A DNA stretch of 64,000 bases from Oleiphilaceae bacterium (lineage in GTDB: Bacteria > Pseudomonadota > Gammaproteobacteria > Pseudomonadales > Oleiphilaceae), in the NCBI GenBank assembly GCA_022447365.1, contig JAKVBL010000009.1, positions 62,001 to 126,000 on the forward strand, given 5' to 3'. Below the pieces are notes generated by a model. That model had not been told where the DNA came from and ran no database searches. It saw only the letters and a program-made list of their open reading frames with translations. A program made the position numbers and the translations under genes. Positions 27,897 to 38,299 of the stretch are shown one piece after another (position 1 is the first letter of the stretch; every line of letters begins with the position of its first letter).

Positions 27897-29867
27897 GTGA
27901 ATAACTTGAAAAGAATCAGTCTGCGAGCTTTGCTTTTGTCTTTTGCTTTGCTTGTCTCCTCATTTACGCATTCTCAAGAACAAACATGGAAGGTGAATCT
28001 AAAAGATGCCGATATCCGTGCTTTTGTTAGTCAAGTTGCGGATATCACCGGTTATAGCTTTGTTATTGATCCTCGAGTAAAAGGTAAGGTAACTGTCGTC
28101 TCTAACGCAGAGATGAGTAAAGATGCTGTCTATGAGATGTTTCTATCCGTTTTGGGCGTTCATGGTTTCGCAGCGATACCCGGAACCGGTGTGATTAAGA
28201 TTGTTCAGCAGAACAATGCAAAGCAAGAGGCGTCTAACGATGCTCTTTTCAAACGAACGCCTAACGAGCAAATCGTAACGCGTGTTATTCAAGTGAATAA
28301 TGCAAATGCTCTTGAGCTTGTTCCAATTCTTCGCCCGATGGTCGCAAAATATGGTCATTTAGCCGGCGTTGCTGCGGCGAATGCCCTTATTATTAGTGAT
28401 CATGTCGCGAATATTAAGCGCATTAGTAAGATTATTGATGAGCTTGATAGCCCCTCTAAATACGAGCTTGAAGTTATTCAGCTTCAGGAGGCTTGGGTTG
28501 GCGATATGGTCAAGCTTCTTGAAGAGCTTGCGCCTAGTGAACTTGGCGCAGCGGCAAAAGGAAAAGGAGCGAACAAGTTTTCAGTGGTTGCGGATCAGCG
28601 CAGTAATCGTTTGATCCTTCGTGGTGATGAGCCTTTCCGTGAAAAAATGAGAGTGTTGATCATGAAGCTTGATCAACCGTCCTCAACAGGTGGTAAAACC
28701 AAGGTCGTGCGCTTAAAACATGCTGATGCGGAAGAGATCGCAGATCTTCTAAGCGGGTTAATGGGTGATATTGTAAGTGAAGAGGCTGCAGACAAAGGCA
28801 ATGCGGCGCCTAAGGCGGAAGCGAGCGTATATGCAGATGAGGGCCTGAATGCTTTGGTTATTCGAGCTGAACCTTCTCTTCTACAAGAGCTTGAAGGCGT
28901 AATTGACGAGCTTGATGTGCGTAGAGCACAAGTCTTAATCGAAGCCGCTATCGTAGAAATTCAAGATAATACTGATAACAAACTAGGTGTTCAGTGGGCG
29001 CTTTATGATCAAGGTGCTTCAGTGCCCGGTGTATTTACTAACTTCAATGAAATCGGTTTGAGTGCTGCAAACGTCATTGGTGCTTTGGTCGATCAAGACA
29101 ATGACCCGAACGGTGATTTAGATCCCACATTATTAGGCTCGCCATCAACGGGTATTACGATTGGAATCGGAGAAGAAAGTCGTAATGGCGTGAGCTGGGG
29201 AGCCCTTGTGCAGGCATTAGAGGGTGATGCGGGGGCTAATGTATTGTCTACGCCGAAAGTTATTACAATGGATAATCAAGAATCTTCAATTATCGTTGGT
29301 GAGAACATCCCTATTATTACCGGGCAATCTAGTTCTGGCGGTGCAGGGACTTCTGATCCGTTTACAACGATCGAGCGTGAAGATGTGGGTGTGAAATTGA
29401 TTGTTACTCCAAGTATCAGCGAAGGCGATTTGGTGCGTCTTGAAATTGAACAAGAAATCTCAGGTGTATCGCCATCGACTGCTGGTGCAGACATTATTAC
29501 CACTAAGCGACAGATCAAAACGAATGTATTGGCCGATGATGGTGAGACAATCGTTCTTGGTGGTTTAATTCGAGATGATGTTCAGGTCAGTGAAAGTAAA
29601 GTTCCTTTATTGGGTGATATCCCATTGCTGGGTAATCTATTTAAAAGCACATCTAAGGTTGTGACAAAGCAAAATCTATTGGTGTTCTTAAGGCCAACCA
29701 TTCTTCGTGACAAAGCTTCAACTCGTGCAGTGACGGAGCAGAAGTTTGATCAGCTTTGGCAGTTGAATTTGGAGACGAAAGTTGCGCAAGGCGAAGATGA
29801 AGAAGAGCTGCGCGCCAGAGAGAAGCCGACAGTTGAAAGTCTCTATGATGGAAATAGTATCCGATAA
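27897..29867 (+). CDS. gspD: Type II secretion secretin GspD
   Basis: About 656 residues. I start at GTG 27897, nine bases after GAG; the in-frame TTG at 27888 would overlap that site. A signal peptide ends near FTHSQ. The N0 domain starts WKVNLKDADIRAFVSQVADITGYSFVIDPRVKG, followed by N1-N3 repeats and the secretin domain with VLSTPKVITMDNQES, VGENIPIITGQ and VPLLGDIPLLGNLFKS. It forms the outer-membrane pore of type II secretion. gspE-M are not in the window, so the system is split into at least two loci. Confidence 0.94.
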   Translation: MNNLKRISLRALLLSFALLVSSFTHSQEQTWKVNLKDADIRAFVSQVADITGYSFVIDPRVKGKVTVVSNAEMSKDAVYEMFLSVLGVHGFAAIPGTGVIKIVQQNNAKQEASNDALFKRTPNEQIVTRVIQVNNANALELVPILRPMVAKYGHLAGVAAANALIISDHVANIKRISKIIDELDSPSKYELEVIQLQEAWVGDMVKLLEELAPSELGAAAKGKGANKFSVVADQRSNRLILRGDEPFREKMRVLIMKLDQPSSTGGKTKVVRLKHADAEEIADLLSGLMGDIVSEEAADKGNAAPKAEASVYADEGLNALVIRAEPSLLQELEGVIDELDVRRAQVLIEAAIVEIQDNTDNKLGVQWALYDQGASVPGVFTNFNEIGLSAANVIGALVDQDNDPNGDLDPTLLGSPSTGITIGIGEESRNGVSWGALVQALEGDAGANVLSTPKVITMDNQESSIIVGENIPIITGQSSSGGAGTSDPFTTIEREDVGVKLIVTPSISEGDLVRLEIEQEISGVSPSTAGADIITTKRQIKTNVLADDGETIVLGGLIRDDVQVSESKVPLLGDIPLLGNLFKSTSKVVTKQNLLVFLRPTILRDKASTRAVTEQKFDQLWQLNLETKVAQGEDEEELRAREKPTVESLYDGNSIR

Positions 29868-29882
29868 GGCTATTTCAGGCAT

Positions 29883-29916
29883 AAAAAAACCGGAGTAATT
29901 AAACTCCGGTTTTTTT
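29883..29916. terminator. Bidirectional terminator between gspD and sodB
   Basis: AAAAAAACCGGAGT, a six-base loop and ACTCCGGTTTTTTT form a symmetric hairpin; the outer bases GGCAT/ATGCC (29878-29921) extend the symmetry. With A-run and T-run on opposite sides it can end both gspD and the convergent sodB. Confidence 0.92.
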
Positions 29917-29960
29917 ATGCCTTGATTTTAGTGCAATGTACTAAACACAAGGAGGCAATA

Positions 29961-30539
29961 TTAACCTAGGTTTTTAGCAACGAAATCCCAGTTTACAAGT
30001 GCCCAGAACGCATTCAAATAAGTAGGACGAACATTACGGTAATCGATGTAGTAAGCGTGCTCCCAAAGATCAACTGTTAGAAGTGCAGTTTGACCTTCTG
30101 TCATTGGAGTGCCTGCATTTGATGTGTTAACGATCTCCAAAGAACCATCCGCATTTTTAACCAACCAAGTCCAGCTTGAGCCAAAGTTGTTTACGGCTTT
30201 GTCGTTAAATGCTGCTTGGAATTCTTCGAAAGAACCAAATGCTTCGTTAATTGCATCAGCAACTTTACCAGTTGGTGCGCCACCGCCATTCGGGCTCAAG
30301 CAATTCCAGTAAAACGTGTGGTTCCAGATCTGGGCTGCGTTGTTGAATACAGGACCTGAAGAAGAAGTGATGATTTCTTCAAGTGTTTTTCCTTCGAATT
30401 CAGTTCCAGGGATCATGCCGTTTAACTTATCAACGTAAGTCTTGTGGTGTTTGCCGTGGTGGAATTCAAGAGTTTCTTGAGAAATGTGTGGTGCAAGAGC
30501 GTCAATTGCGTATGGTAGCGCAGGTAATTCGATTGCCAT
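29961..30539 (-). CDS. sodB: Iron superoxide dismutase
   Basis: A 192-residue Fe-type superoxide dismutase (about the length of E. coli SodB). The start is ATG 30539 ([10 protein letters not shown]) behind GGGAGA; the longer ORF up to 30596 has no such site. Metal ligands are H27 (FHHGKHH), the His of IWNHTFYWN, and Asp and His of [14 protein letters not shown] and [10 protein letters not shown] favour the iron form. It converts superoxide to oxygen and peroxide in the cytoplasm. It stands alone, convergent with gspD, with purK following in the same direction. Confidence 0.96.
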   Translation of the reverse strand: MAIELPALPYAIDALAPHISQETLEFHHGKHHKTYVDKLNGMIPGTEFEGKTLEEIITSSSGPVFNNAAQIWNHTFYWNCLSPNGGGAPTGKVADAINEAFGSFEEFQAAFNDKAVNNFGSSWTWLVKNADGSLEIVNTSNAGTPMTEGQTALLTVDLWEHAYYIDYRNVRPTYLNAFWALVNWDFVAKNLG

Positions 30540-30696
30540 TAGGCTTCTCCCTAAAATTAAAACACCACCGAGGCGGTGGCTTAGCATTGTTTTCAAAGCT
30601 GAAGATCATACCACCTCGGTTCAAATACATCTACGAGGTTGATGGCTGTTCAGATGAGCCTCAATTAGTAGTCATTTGTATAAGTTGGGGTGCCTT

Positions 30697-31821
30697 TTAG
30701 TTTTTCAACTGTAGGCATTGGGGGTAATCAGGGAGAAATTGAACGATATTCTCGACGCGCCATTTTAGCTCTTCATATGAGCTAGCAGTGACGTTGATAT
30801 GCCCCAATTTTCTGCCTGCTCTCTCTTCTTTATCGTAGAGATGAACTTGAGCATAAGGAAGCTCAAGAATTTTTCGAATATCTCCTTTGTGGGAGATGAG
30901 GTTTATCATGCAGGTTGGTGACAAGGCTTCGGTACTTCCGAGTGGCAGGTCGCATATCGCTCTGATGTGATTCTCGAATTGGCTGCAGTGCGCGCCAAGC
31001 ATACTCCAATGCCCTGAATTATGAACACGAGGTGCCATTTCGTTTGCAACTAGGCCGTTCGTAGTTTCGAATAGTTCAAGTGTTAATATTCCAACGTGCT
31101 CCAATTCTGCAATCAAGTCTTTGATATACAAGTCTGCTTGGCGTTGAATATCTTCATTTACGGAAGGCGCTGGAACGGTAGAGAATCGAAGAATTCCATC
31201 GTTGTGTTGGTTCTCTGCTAGTGGATAAATTGCTATCTCGCCCGATGCGCTGCGTGCCGCAATAATCGACAGTTCTCGAGAGAAATTTATAAATTCCTCA
31301 GCTATTAACGTGGTTGATCCGATAGCGCTCCAAGCTTTTGGGATATCTTTAGCAGAGCGAAGAATAAACTGCCCTTTTCCATCATAACCTTCTCGCGTCG
31401 TTTTGCAGACTAGTGGTAAGCCAAGCTCTTGAACTACTTCGGAAAGGTCGCTTTCTTTATGAATAATTTTGTATCGAGTTGTTGGAATCGATAATTCATT
31501 AAATAAGGCTTTTTCTTTCTCTCTATCTTGGCAAATTTCGATAGATTTTGACGGCGGGTAGAGCGTATGTTCTTTTTCGATATGTTGAGTTAATTCGACC
31601 GGTAGGTGCTCGAATTCATAAGTGATGACGTCGCATGCATCTATGAACTCTTGAAGTTCTTGGCTTTCGATAGGCTTGTCTTTAACACTATACGTTGGTT
31701 CTAAGCCAACACTTGGGCTTCCACTTGTGTCAAAGAAGCGAAATTTCGCCTCAAGAGGAAGACCTGCTAAGGCAAGCATTCTGCCGAGTTGACCAGCGCC
31801 AAGAACTCCAATAGATTTCAT
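30697..31821 (-). CDS. purK: 5-(carboxyamino)imidazole ribonucleotide synthase PurK
   Basis: A 374-residue ATP-grasp enzyme. The N-terminus MKSIGVLGAGQLGRMLALAG is typical, and ATP-grasp motifs follow (KTTREGYDGKGQ; ELFETTNGLVANEMAPRVHNSGHW). It carboxylates AIR to N5-CAIR with ATP and bicarbonate, the step before PurE in purine synthesis. It follows purE by two bases, so the two are co-translated. Confidence 0.95.
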   Translation of the reverse strand: MKSIGVLGAGQLGRMLALAGLPLEAKFRFFDTSGSPSVGLEPTYSVKDKPIESQELQEFIDACDVITYEFEHLPVELTQHIEKEHTLYPPSKSIEICQDREKEKALFNELSIPTTRYKIIHKESDLSEVVQELGLPLVCKTTREGYDGKGQFILRSAKDIPKAWSAIGSTTLIAEEFINFSRELSIIAARSASGEIAIYPLAENQHNDGILRFSTVPAPSVNEDIQRQADLYIKDLIAELEHVGILTLELFETTNGLVANEMAPRVHNSGHWSMLGAHCSQFENHIRAICDLPLGSTEALSPTCMINLISHKGDIRKILELPYAQVHLYDKEERAGRKLGHINVTASSYEELKWRVENIVQFLPDYPQCLQLKN

Positions 31822-31823
31822 GA

Positions 31824-32312
31824 TTACCCTCGCGGATCTGATTGAGCGAGTACACTTTCGGTTTGTTGCGTTCTAAATGCAACAAGCTTCTCTTTAATGG
31901 CGTGGTCGTTCAGAGCGATGATTTGCCCCGCTAGCAATCCTGCGTTCTTGGCGCCCGGTGTGCCGATGGCAAGTGTCCCGACGGCAATGCCGCCTGGCAT
32001 TTGAGCGATTGATAGTAGTGAGTCAATGCCATTCAATGCCTTTGATTGAACTGGAACGCCTAAAACGGGGAGTTCAGTTTTTGATGCCACCATACCAGGT
32101 AGATGGGCTGCACCACCTGCGCCAGCAATAATGACTTGAATACCACGCTCGGCAGCAGAAGATGCGTAATCAAACAACAGGTCGGGTGTTCTGTGTGCAG
32201 ACACAACCTGTGTTTCATAGCTCACGCCAAGAGTGTCGAGCATGTTCGCTGCATGCTCCATAGTGGGCCAATCTGATGTTGAGCCCATAATAATACCTAC
32301 TTTCGCTTGCAT
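31824..32312 (-). CDS. purE: N5-CAIR mutase PurE
   Basis: A 162-residue class I PurE. The start is ATG 32312 ([15 protein letters not shown]) with AAGGAG seven bases upstream; the longer ORF up to 32339 lacks a site. [19 protein letters not shown] and [15 protein letters not shown] are the active-site and CO2-binding signatures. It converts N5-CAIR to CAIR. It forms an operon with purK and is divergent from the coiled-coil protein gene at 32466. Confidence 0.96.
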   Translation of the reverse strand: MQAKVGIIMGSTSDWPTMEHAANMLDTLGVSYETQVVSAHRTPDLLFDYASSAAERGIQVIIAGAGGAAHLPGMVASKTELPVLGVPVQSKALNGIDSLLSIAQMPGGIAVGTLAIGTPGAKNAGLLAGQIIALNDHAIKEKLVAFRTQQTESVLAQSDPRG

Positions 32313-32465
32313 GGTTTGACTCCTTAAAAACCGCTGCATTTCAGCTGATGGGGTAGGGTGCTCATCTTATTCATCGAATGAATACCATGCAAATGCTATT
32401 TAGAAATACCGATCATCACGATAGAATTTATCCCTAGGACAAGAGTGATGATAAAGAGGTTGTTT

Positions 32466-33320
32466 ATGGACGGGTTAAGGCCTGAGCGCGATGAGTTAGA
32501 TAGGTTTCAAGAGCGCTCTTCTGGCGTGACTGCTTCGAAAAAGTCAAAGCCAAAGAAAGCTATCGAAAATGATAAGTCGCAAAAACAAGCTGGGAATTCA
32601 GGGCTTCCATTATTTATAGGGTGCTTTGCTCTAACTTTGGTGCTTTTTGCGTTTTTGGGTTGGGCATATTTAGAGCAGAAAAGAACGGTCGATGCGCTGA
32701 ATAAAGATTTGTCGGAAGCGCTGGCATTCATTAACCAAAGTAAGCTTTCTATGGCGCGATTGGAAGGTGAGCTTAATGAAGCGGGAGCGGAAATTGAGCA
32801 AGCTGGTAGTAGTGCAACTAAACAACTTAAATTTTTAGATTCTGAAATGCGCAAGCTTTGGGGCGTTGCAGGAGATAAAAATCGCAAAGCAATTGCTGAA
32901 AATAAAGATAGAGTTGATAGCGTGAAGCTACAGCTCAATGCTTTGAAAAACAAAGATCTAAAACCTTTGGAGGCTTCTGTTGCGAAGCAAGAGCAAATGC
33001 TCAAGCAGCTAGAAGTTAGATTAGGGAATAATCAGGCGATGGCGGATCAGATTGGCCTGATTAAGAAGCAAAGCGCCAATGTTGCGAGTGAGCTATCTTT
33101 GACGCGTGAGTCGCTAGAGCAAAGTGTTGCGGAGTTGGCGCGCAATATAAATTCTCAGCCAAATAACAGTAAGGCCGTGGCTGAAAATACGGAATCTATT
33201 GCTTCTATCAACGCAAGTCGACGACAGGTCAATGAGAGAATTGTTGGGCTTGAACGCCAATTAAATGAGTTGAAACTAGCCGTGTTGGCAAGCAAATCGC
33301 CTAGTACTTCGCAAAATTAA
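32466..33320 (+). CDS. Membrane-anchored coiled-coil protein, unknown
   Basis: I do not recognise a named family. I start at ATG 32466 (MDGLRPERDEL) because AGAGG lies six bases upstream; an ATG at 32448 with AGGA upstream is also possible. A basic N-terminal cytoplasmic stretch (KKSKPKKAIEND) leads to one membrane helix (about residues 48-70) and then a long alpha-helical coiled coil with few prolines to the C-terminus, outside the cytoplasm. The form suggests a structural or cell-envelope role. It shares the intergenic region with purE and is followed 26 bp later by another envelope protein. Confidence 0.7.
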   Translation: MDGLRPERDELDRFQERSSGVTASKKSKPKKAIENDKSQKQAGNSGLPLFIGCFALTLVLFAFLGWAYLEQKRTVDALNKDLSEALAFINQSKLSMARLEGELNEAGAEIEQAGSSATKQLKFLDSEMRKLWGVAGDKNRKAIAENKDRVDSVKLQLNALKNKDLKPLEASVAKQEQMLKQLEVRLGNNQAMADQIGLIKKQSANVASELSLTRESLEQSVAELARNINSQPNNSKAVAENTESIASINASRRQVNERIVGLERQLNELKLAVLASKSPSTSQN

Positions 33321-33346
33321 TTAGGGCTCATTGGTATACTTCAGGA

Positions 33347-34546
33347 ATGAATTACTTTTACTTGCTATTTCGACTTTGTTTGAGCGCGACGCTTGTGGTC
33401 GCGATGCTCGGCGTTTCTAATGTTGCGTTCTCTGATACAACCGCACCTTATTCAAAGCCTTTTCACAAACAGGGTCGTGGTTGGTATCCATCGATTTATT
33501 GGTCGACTGGGCGGAATTTCGGTTCGTATTACTTTCCGAATGAAACAGGTCGACCATTTCAAGAATTAAAATCTACCGAATGGGATAGTGAAGTTAACGC
33601 ACTGATCTACTTTTACCGCCCAAGTAGCCAATGGGCAGATGAAGAGATGGAAGCGCCGAGTTATTACTTGAACGACGAGCTCGTATTTAATCTTCGCTCC
33701 GGCAGTTGGACTGTCGTAGAGCTTCCTGCTGGAAGTTACGACTTCGCAGTAAGAAAGAGCTTTTTACCGATGCTTGGCTTCGAGGCTTTCGATGATAAGT
33801 TGATGATCGCTTTCGATATGAATTTGCAAGCCGATGTCGGCCTAGAGCTCAATCCTGGTCAAATTTTTTACGTACGACATTCTGAAGTATCCCTACCTCG
33901 TGAGTTGCACCCCGATTTAGCGCCGGATGACGAGATGGCATCGGCAGACGTTCAATTGGTTGGCCGTGATCTAGCCATGGAAGAAATGCCGCATACGCGT
34001 TATTTGGAACCATCTTTCTGGACGGCTTCTGATGCTGAACAGGCAGAGGAACTCTTGAATGGAACGATGCAAGACTATGGTTGGTTCTCAATTATTTGGC
34101 CGTGGTCAAATAACTTCTTATGGGGCTTTCCAATCTGGTATCTGCCAAGTGATATGTATAGAGAGCTGAAAGGGCAAGACACATTGACTCTTGAGCAAGA
34201 GCTTTATTTATATCATGAAGATGTCGATGCTTATTTAGCGGAAATAGATCGTCGAAGAACGCCGCAAGTAAATTGGCTTGCTCCGTGGCGCGAGCCTCGC
34301 AGAGATCTTTCATTGAATGATGAGTTAACGTTAGAGAGGCTTGAGCGCGCTGCGAAGTCTGGAAATATTGCGCCAGCACCTTATGCTCCGGAGTTCGCGA
34401 CAGATTCAACGGATTATGAAGAGTTTTTTTGGTTTTGGCCATTTGGCCAAGAGTATCCACTTGTGAAATCTCTTCCTGTTCCAGGTCGTTCTGAATCAAG
34501 CGAGCGTAAGGAAGAGACAAATAGGATTTTGGCGACCTTAAATTAG
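33347..34546 (+). CDS. Secreted or periplasmic DUF2846-like protein
   Basis: A 399-residue protein with an N-terminal signal peptide (cleavage near VAFS-DT). Residues about 85-125 (ALIYFYRPSSQW, YLNDELVFNLRSGSWTVVELPAGSYDF) follow the DUF2846 pattern seen in small lipoproteins. The rest is rich in aromatic residues, with WFSIIWPWSNNFLWGFPIWY in the middle and EEFFWFWPFGQEYP near the end. The function is unknown. AGGA touches the ATG, so the start context is unusual. It lies 26 bp after the coiled-coil gene. Confidence 0.68.
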   Translation: MNYFYLLFRLCLSATLVVAMLGVSNVAFSDTTAPYSKPFHKQGRGWYPSIYWSTGRNFGSYYFPNETGRPFQELKSTEWDSEVNALIYFYRPSSQWADEEMEAPSYYLNDELVFNLRSGSWTVVELPAGSYDFAVRKSFLPMLGFEAFDDKLMIAFDMNLQADVGLELNPGQIFYVRHSEVSLPRELHPDLAPDDEMASADVQLVGRDLAMEEMPHTRYLEPSFWTASDAEQAEELLNGTMQDYGWFSIIWPWSNNFLWGFPIWYLPSDMYRELKGQDTLTLEQELYLYHEDVDAYLAEIDRRRTPQVNWLAPWREPRRDLSLNDELTLERLERAAKSGNIAPAPYAPEFATDSTDYEEFFWFWPFGQEYPLVKSLPVPGRSESSERKEETNRILATLN

Positions 34547-34636
34547 TTGTTGATTAATTGTTGAACGACTTTTTTGCCTGTTTTGAGTACGGCTTAAAAA
34601 CACATAAAGTTTCGATAAAAAATCTCTAAAAAGGTG

Positions 34637-34664
34637 TTGACAGTTAGGCCTAAATCCTTAGAAT
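34637..34664 (+). promoter_or_regulatory. Sigma-70 promoter of the tRNA-Val/tRNA-Asp genes
   Basis: TTGACA (34637-34642), 16 bp, TAGAAT (34659-34664), followed about seven bases later by a likely start point and by tRNA-Val at 34685. Confidence 0.8.
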
Positions 34665-34684
34665 GCGCATCTCGATTTGAGCAG

Positions 34685-34760
34685 GGGTGGTTAGCTCAGC
34701 TGGGAGAGCATCGCCCTTACAAGGCGAGGGTCACAGGTTCGATCCCTGTACCACCCACCA
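34685..34760 (+). tRNA. tRNA-Val (TAC)
   Basis: A complete cloverleaf: acceptor GGGTGGT/ACCACCC, D arm GCTC...GAGC, anticodon loop CTTACAA giving anticodon TAC, T arm with GGTTCGATCCC, and an encoded CCA. Confidence 0.97.
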
Positions 34761-34801
34761 AATCCTAAAGTCGACGCTTTAGGTCTTAGTTTTAAAGATG
34801 C

Positions 34802-34878
34802 GGACCGGTAGTTCAGTTGGTTAGAATACCGGCCTGTCACGCCGGGGGTCGCGGGTTCGAGTCCCGTCCGGTCCGCCA
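34802..34878 (+). tRNA. tRNA-Asp (GTC)
   Basis: Acceptor GGACCGG/CCGGTCC, anticodon loop CTGTCAC giving GTC, T arm GGGTTCGAGTCCC and an encoded CCA. It lies 41 bp after tRNA-Val and is likely cotranscribed. Confidence 0.97.
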
Positions 34879-34894
34879 CTTTAAACTTCTTATG

Positions 34895-35935
34895 TCAAAA
34901 TTCCTTTTTCTTTATGTCTCTTCGGTAAGCGCCTGGACTTATGCCTGTCCAACGTTTGAACGCGCGCTGAAATGATGATGGTGAAGAAAATCCTAGAATA
35001 AACGTAATTTCAGTGAAGTTGAGCCCTGTATCTCTCACATAGCTCTGAGCCAAGGCGTTACGTGTATTATCTAATAGTGTTTGATAATGATGACCTTCCT
35101 GCGCTAGTTTTCTCCTAAGCGTCCAGCCTGCTAATCCAAGTTTTTTCCCTATCAAGTCAATTTCCGGTGGTGTACCGCTAAGGTTTTCAGAGATCAAATC
35201 TATGACTTGGTCTGAAATGCTTTTTCCTGATTTCCAAGTCATAAGTTCTTGTTCGCATATAGCCTGCATTTTTGAGAATGTTGGTTGATGGGACTGATTG
35301 AGCACGAATGTCTCGTGTCCTCGCTTAAGGATCAATGCATTTTTTGATTGGCCAAATAAAACGGGGCATTGAAAAAAGTCTTCGAAATCTTCTTTGTATG
35401 ATGGCAAAGGGTATTCGATCTCAATATGGTGACATTCAGCTTCGGGGCAATGACGTTGAGTGAAAGACCACCATAAGGCGAGCATCGTGTCGACAACAAA
35501 ATAGTTATACCTATTGTATGGGCTAATGGAATAAAACTGACAATGAAGCCGGCCATCTTTCATAAAATGAGATGACTTTCCCCTAGTGTTGCGACTGTTT
35601 AGTAGCTCCATATCAATGATATGTGACAAGGATTGTTGAAGTGTTGGCGCGCAGGCCGCTGTATATCCCGCAAGCCCAATATGGCTATCTAAGGTGTTTC
35701 TTCCAAATTCTAAGCCAATTGATGGACTTCGAGTCATGCGAGCGGCTTCTCTCCCTAGTCTCATATACTTAGGAATACTGATTCGTGCGTCTGGTGTGCT
35801 GAGGTGTTCATTATTCAGTCCAAATGCCTTTTGCACAGGGAGTGGATCAATATTGTGCTCGGCTAGCGTATTGAGGACGACGCTAGCAAAGTTAACTGTG
35901 ATATCGCCTAGCGACAGTTTCTGAATAGGAATCAT
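34895..35935 (-). CDS. AraC-family transcriptional regulator divergent from fadH
   Basis: A 346-residue regulator with an Arabinose_bd-like sensor domain (about 20-210) and a C-terminal AraC HTH (about 255-340; DLIGKKLGLAGWTLRRKL, then FTEITFILGFSSPSSFQRAFKRWTGISPGAYRRD). It is divergent from the dienoyl-CoA reductase gene, so control of unsaturated fatty-acid oxidation is the natural guess, with an acyl compound as effector. Two direct repeats in the intergenic region fit AraC-type binding. Its stop codon is 16 bp past tRNA-Asp. Confidence 0.88.
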   Translation of the reverse strand: MIPIQKLSLGDITVNFASVVLNTLAEHNIDPLPVQKAFGLNNEHLSTPDARISIPKYMRLGREAARMTRSPSIGLEFGRNTLDSHIGLAGYTAACAPTLQQSLSHIIDMELLNSRNTRGKSSHFMKDGRLHCQFYSISPYNRYNYFVVDTMLALWWSFTQRHCPEAECHHIEIEYPLPSYKEDFEDFFQCPVLFGQSKNALILKRGHETFVLNQSHQPTFSKMQAICEQELMTWKSGKSISDQVIDLISENLSGTPPEIDLIGKKLGLAGWTLRRKLAQEGHHYQTLLDNTRNALAQSYVRDTGLNFTEITFILGFSSPSSFQRAFKRWTGISPGAYRRDIKKKEF

Positions 35936-35951
35936 TCTCTTATGTTAGCGT

Positions 35952-35981
35952 AAATGTTTAATAAAGTGATAAAAATGTTTA
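35952..35981. promoter_or_regulatory. Direct repeats, candidate AraC-regulator binding site
   Basis: AAATGTTTA occurs at 35952-35960 and again at 35973-35981, 21 bp apart, i.e. two helical turns, so both face the same side of the DNA. This sits between the AraC gene (start 35935) and fadH (start 36097), as expected for a regulator of both. AT-richness makes chance repeats easier, so confidence is moderate. Confidence 0.5.
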
Positions 35982-36075
35982 CTGATGTTATTGATGCGGC
36001 CTTGTGTACTCGGTAATTTATTGCCTCGCTCTTATTTGAGTGTTTGCACAATCGCTTTTATAGGCGTGAACGTAA

Positions 36076-38139
<2,064 letters not shown>

Positions 38140-38163
38140 GCACGTTTGTGTTGATATGAATAT

Positions 38164-38187
38164 AAAGGGCCTGTTGGCCCTTTTTTT
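38164..38187 (+). terminator. Intrinsic terminator after fadH
   Basis: AAAGGGCC, TGTT loop, GGCCCTTT with seven T residues in all, 25 bases after the fadH stop. Confidence 0.9.
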
Positions 38188-38299
38188 ATATTTGTGAATT
38201 AAGTCTGTCTGAGCAATAAAAGAAAACAGTGTGCTTCTTCTAGCATCATCTAAACTTTCGGTTAGATAAGTTTAAATTGATGGTGTTTTTGGGGTAATT

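Noticed and set aside
32507..33004. 165-codon reverse ORF inside the coiled-coil gene
   Set aside because: Ser/Leu-rich antisense of a Lys/Glu/Ala coiled coil, a known artefact.
34092..34520. 142-codon reverse ORF inside the DUF2846-like gene
   Set aside because: Opposite-strand shadow without a ribosome binding site.
34691..34879. Reverse ORF across the tRNA-Val and tRNA-Asp genes
   Set aside because: Antisense of two clear tRNA genes; such translations are a frequent false annotation.
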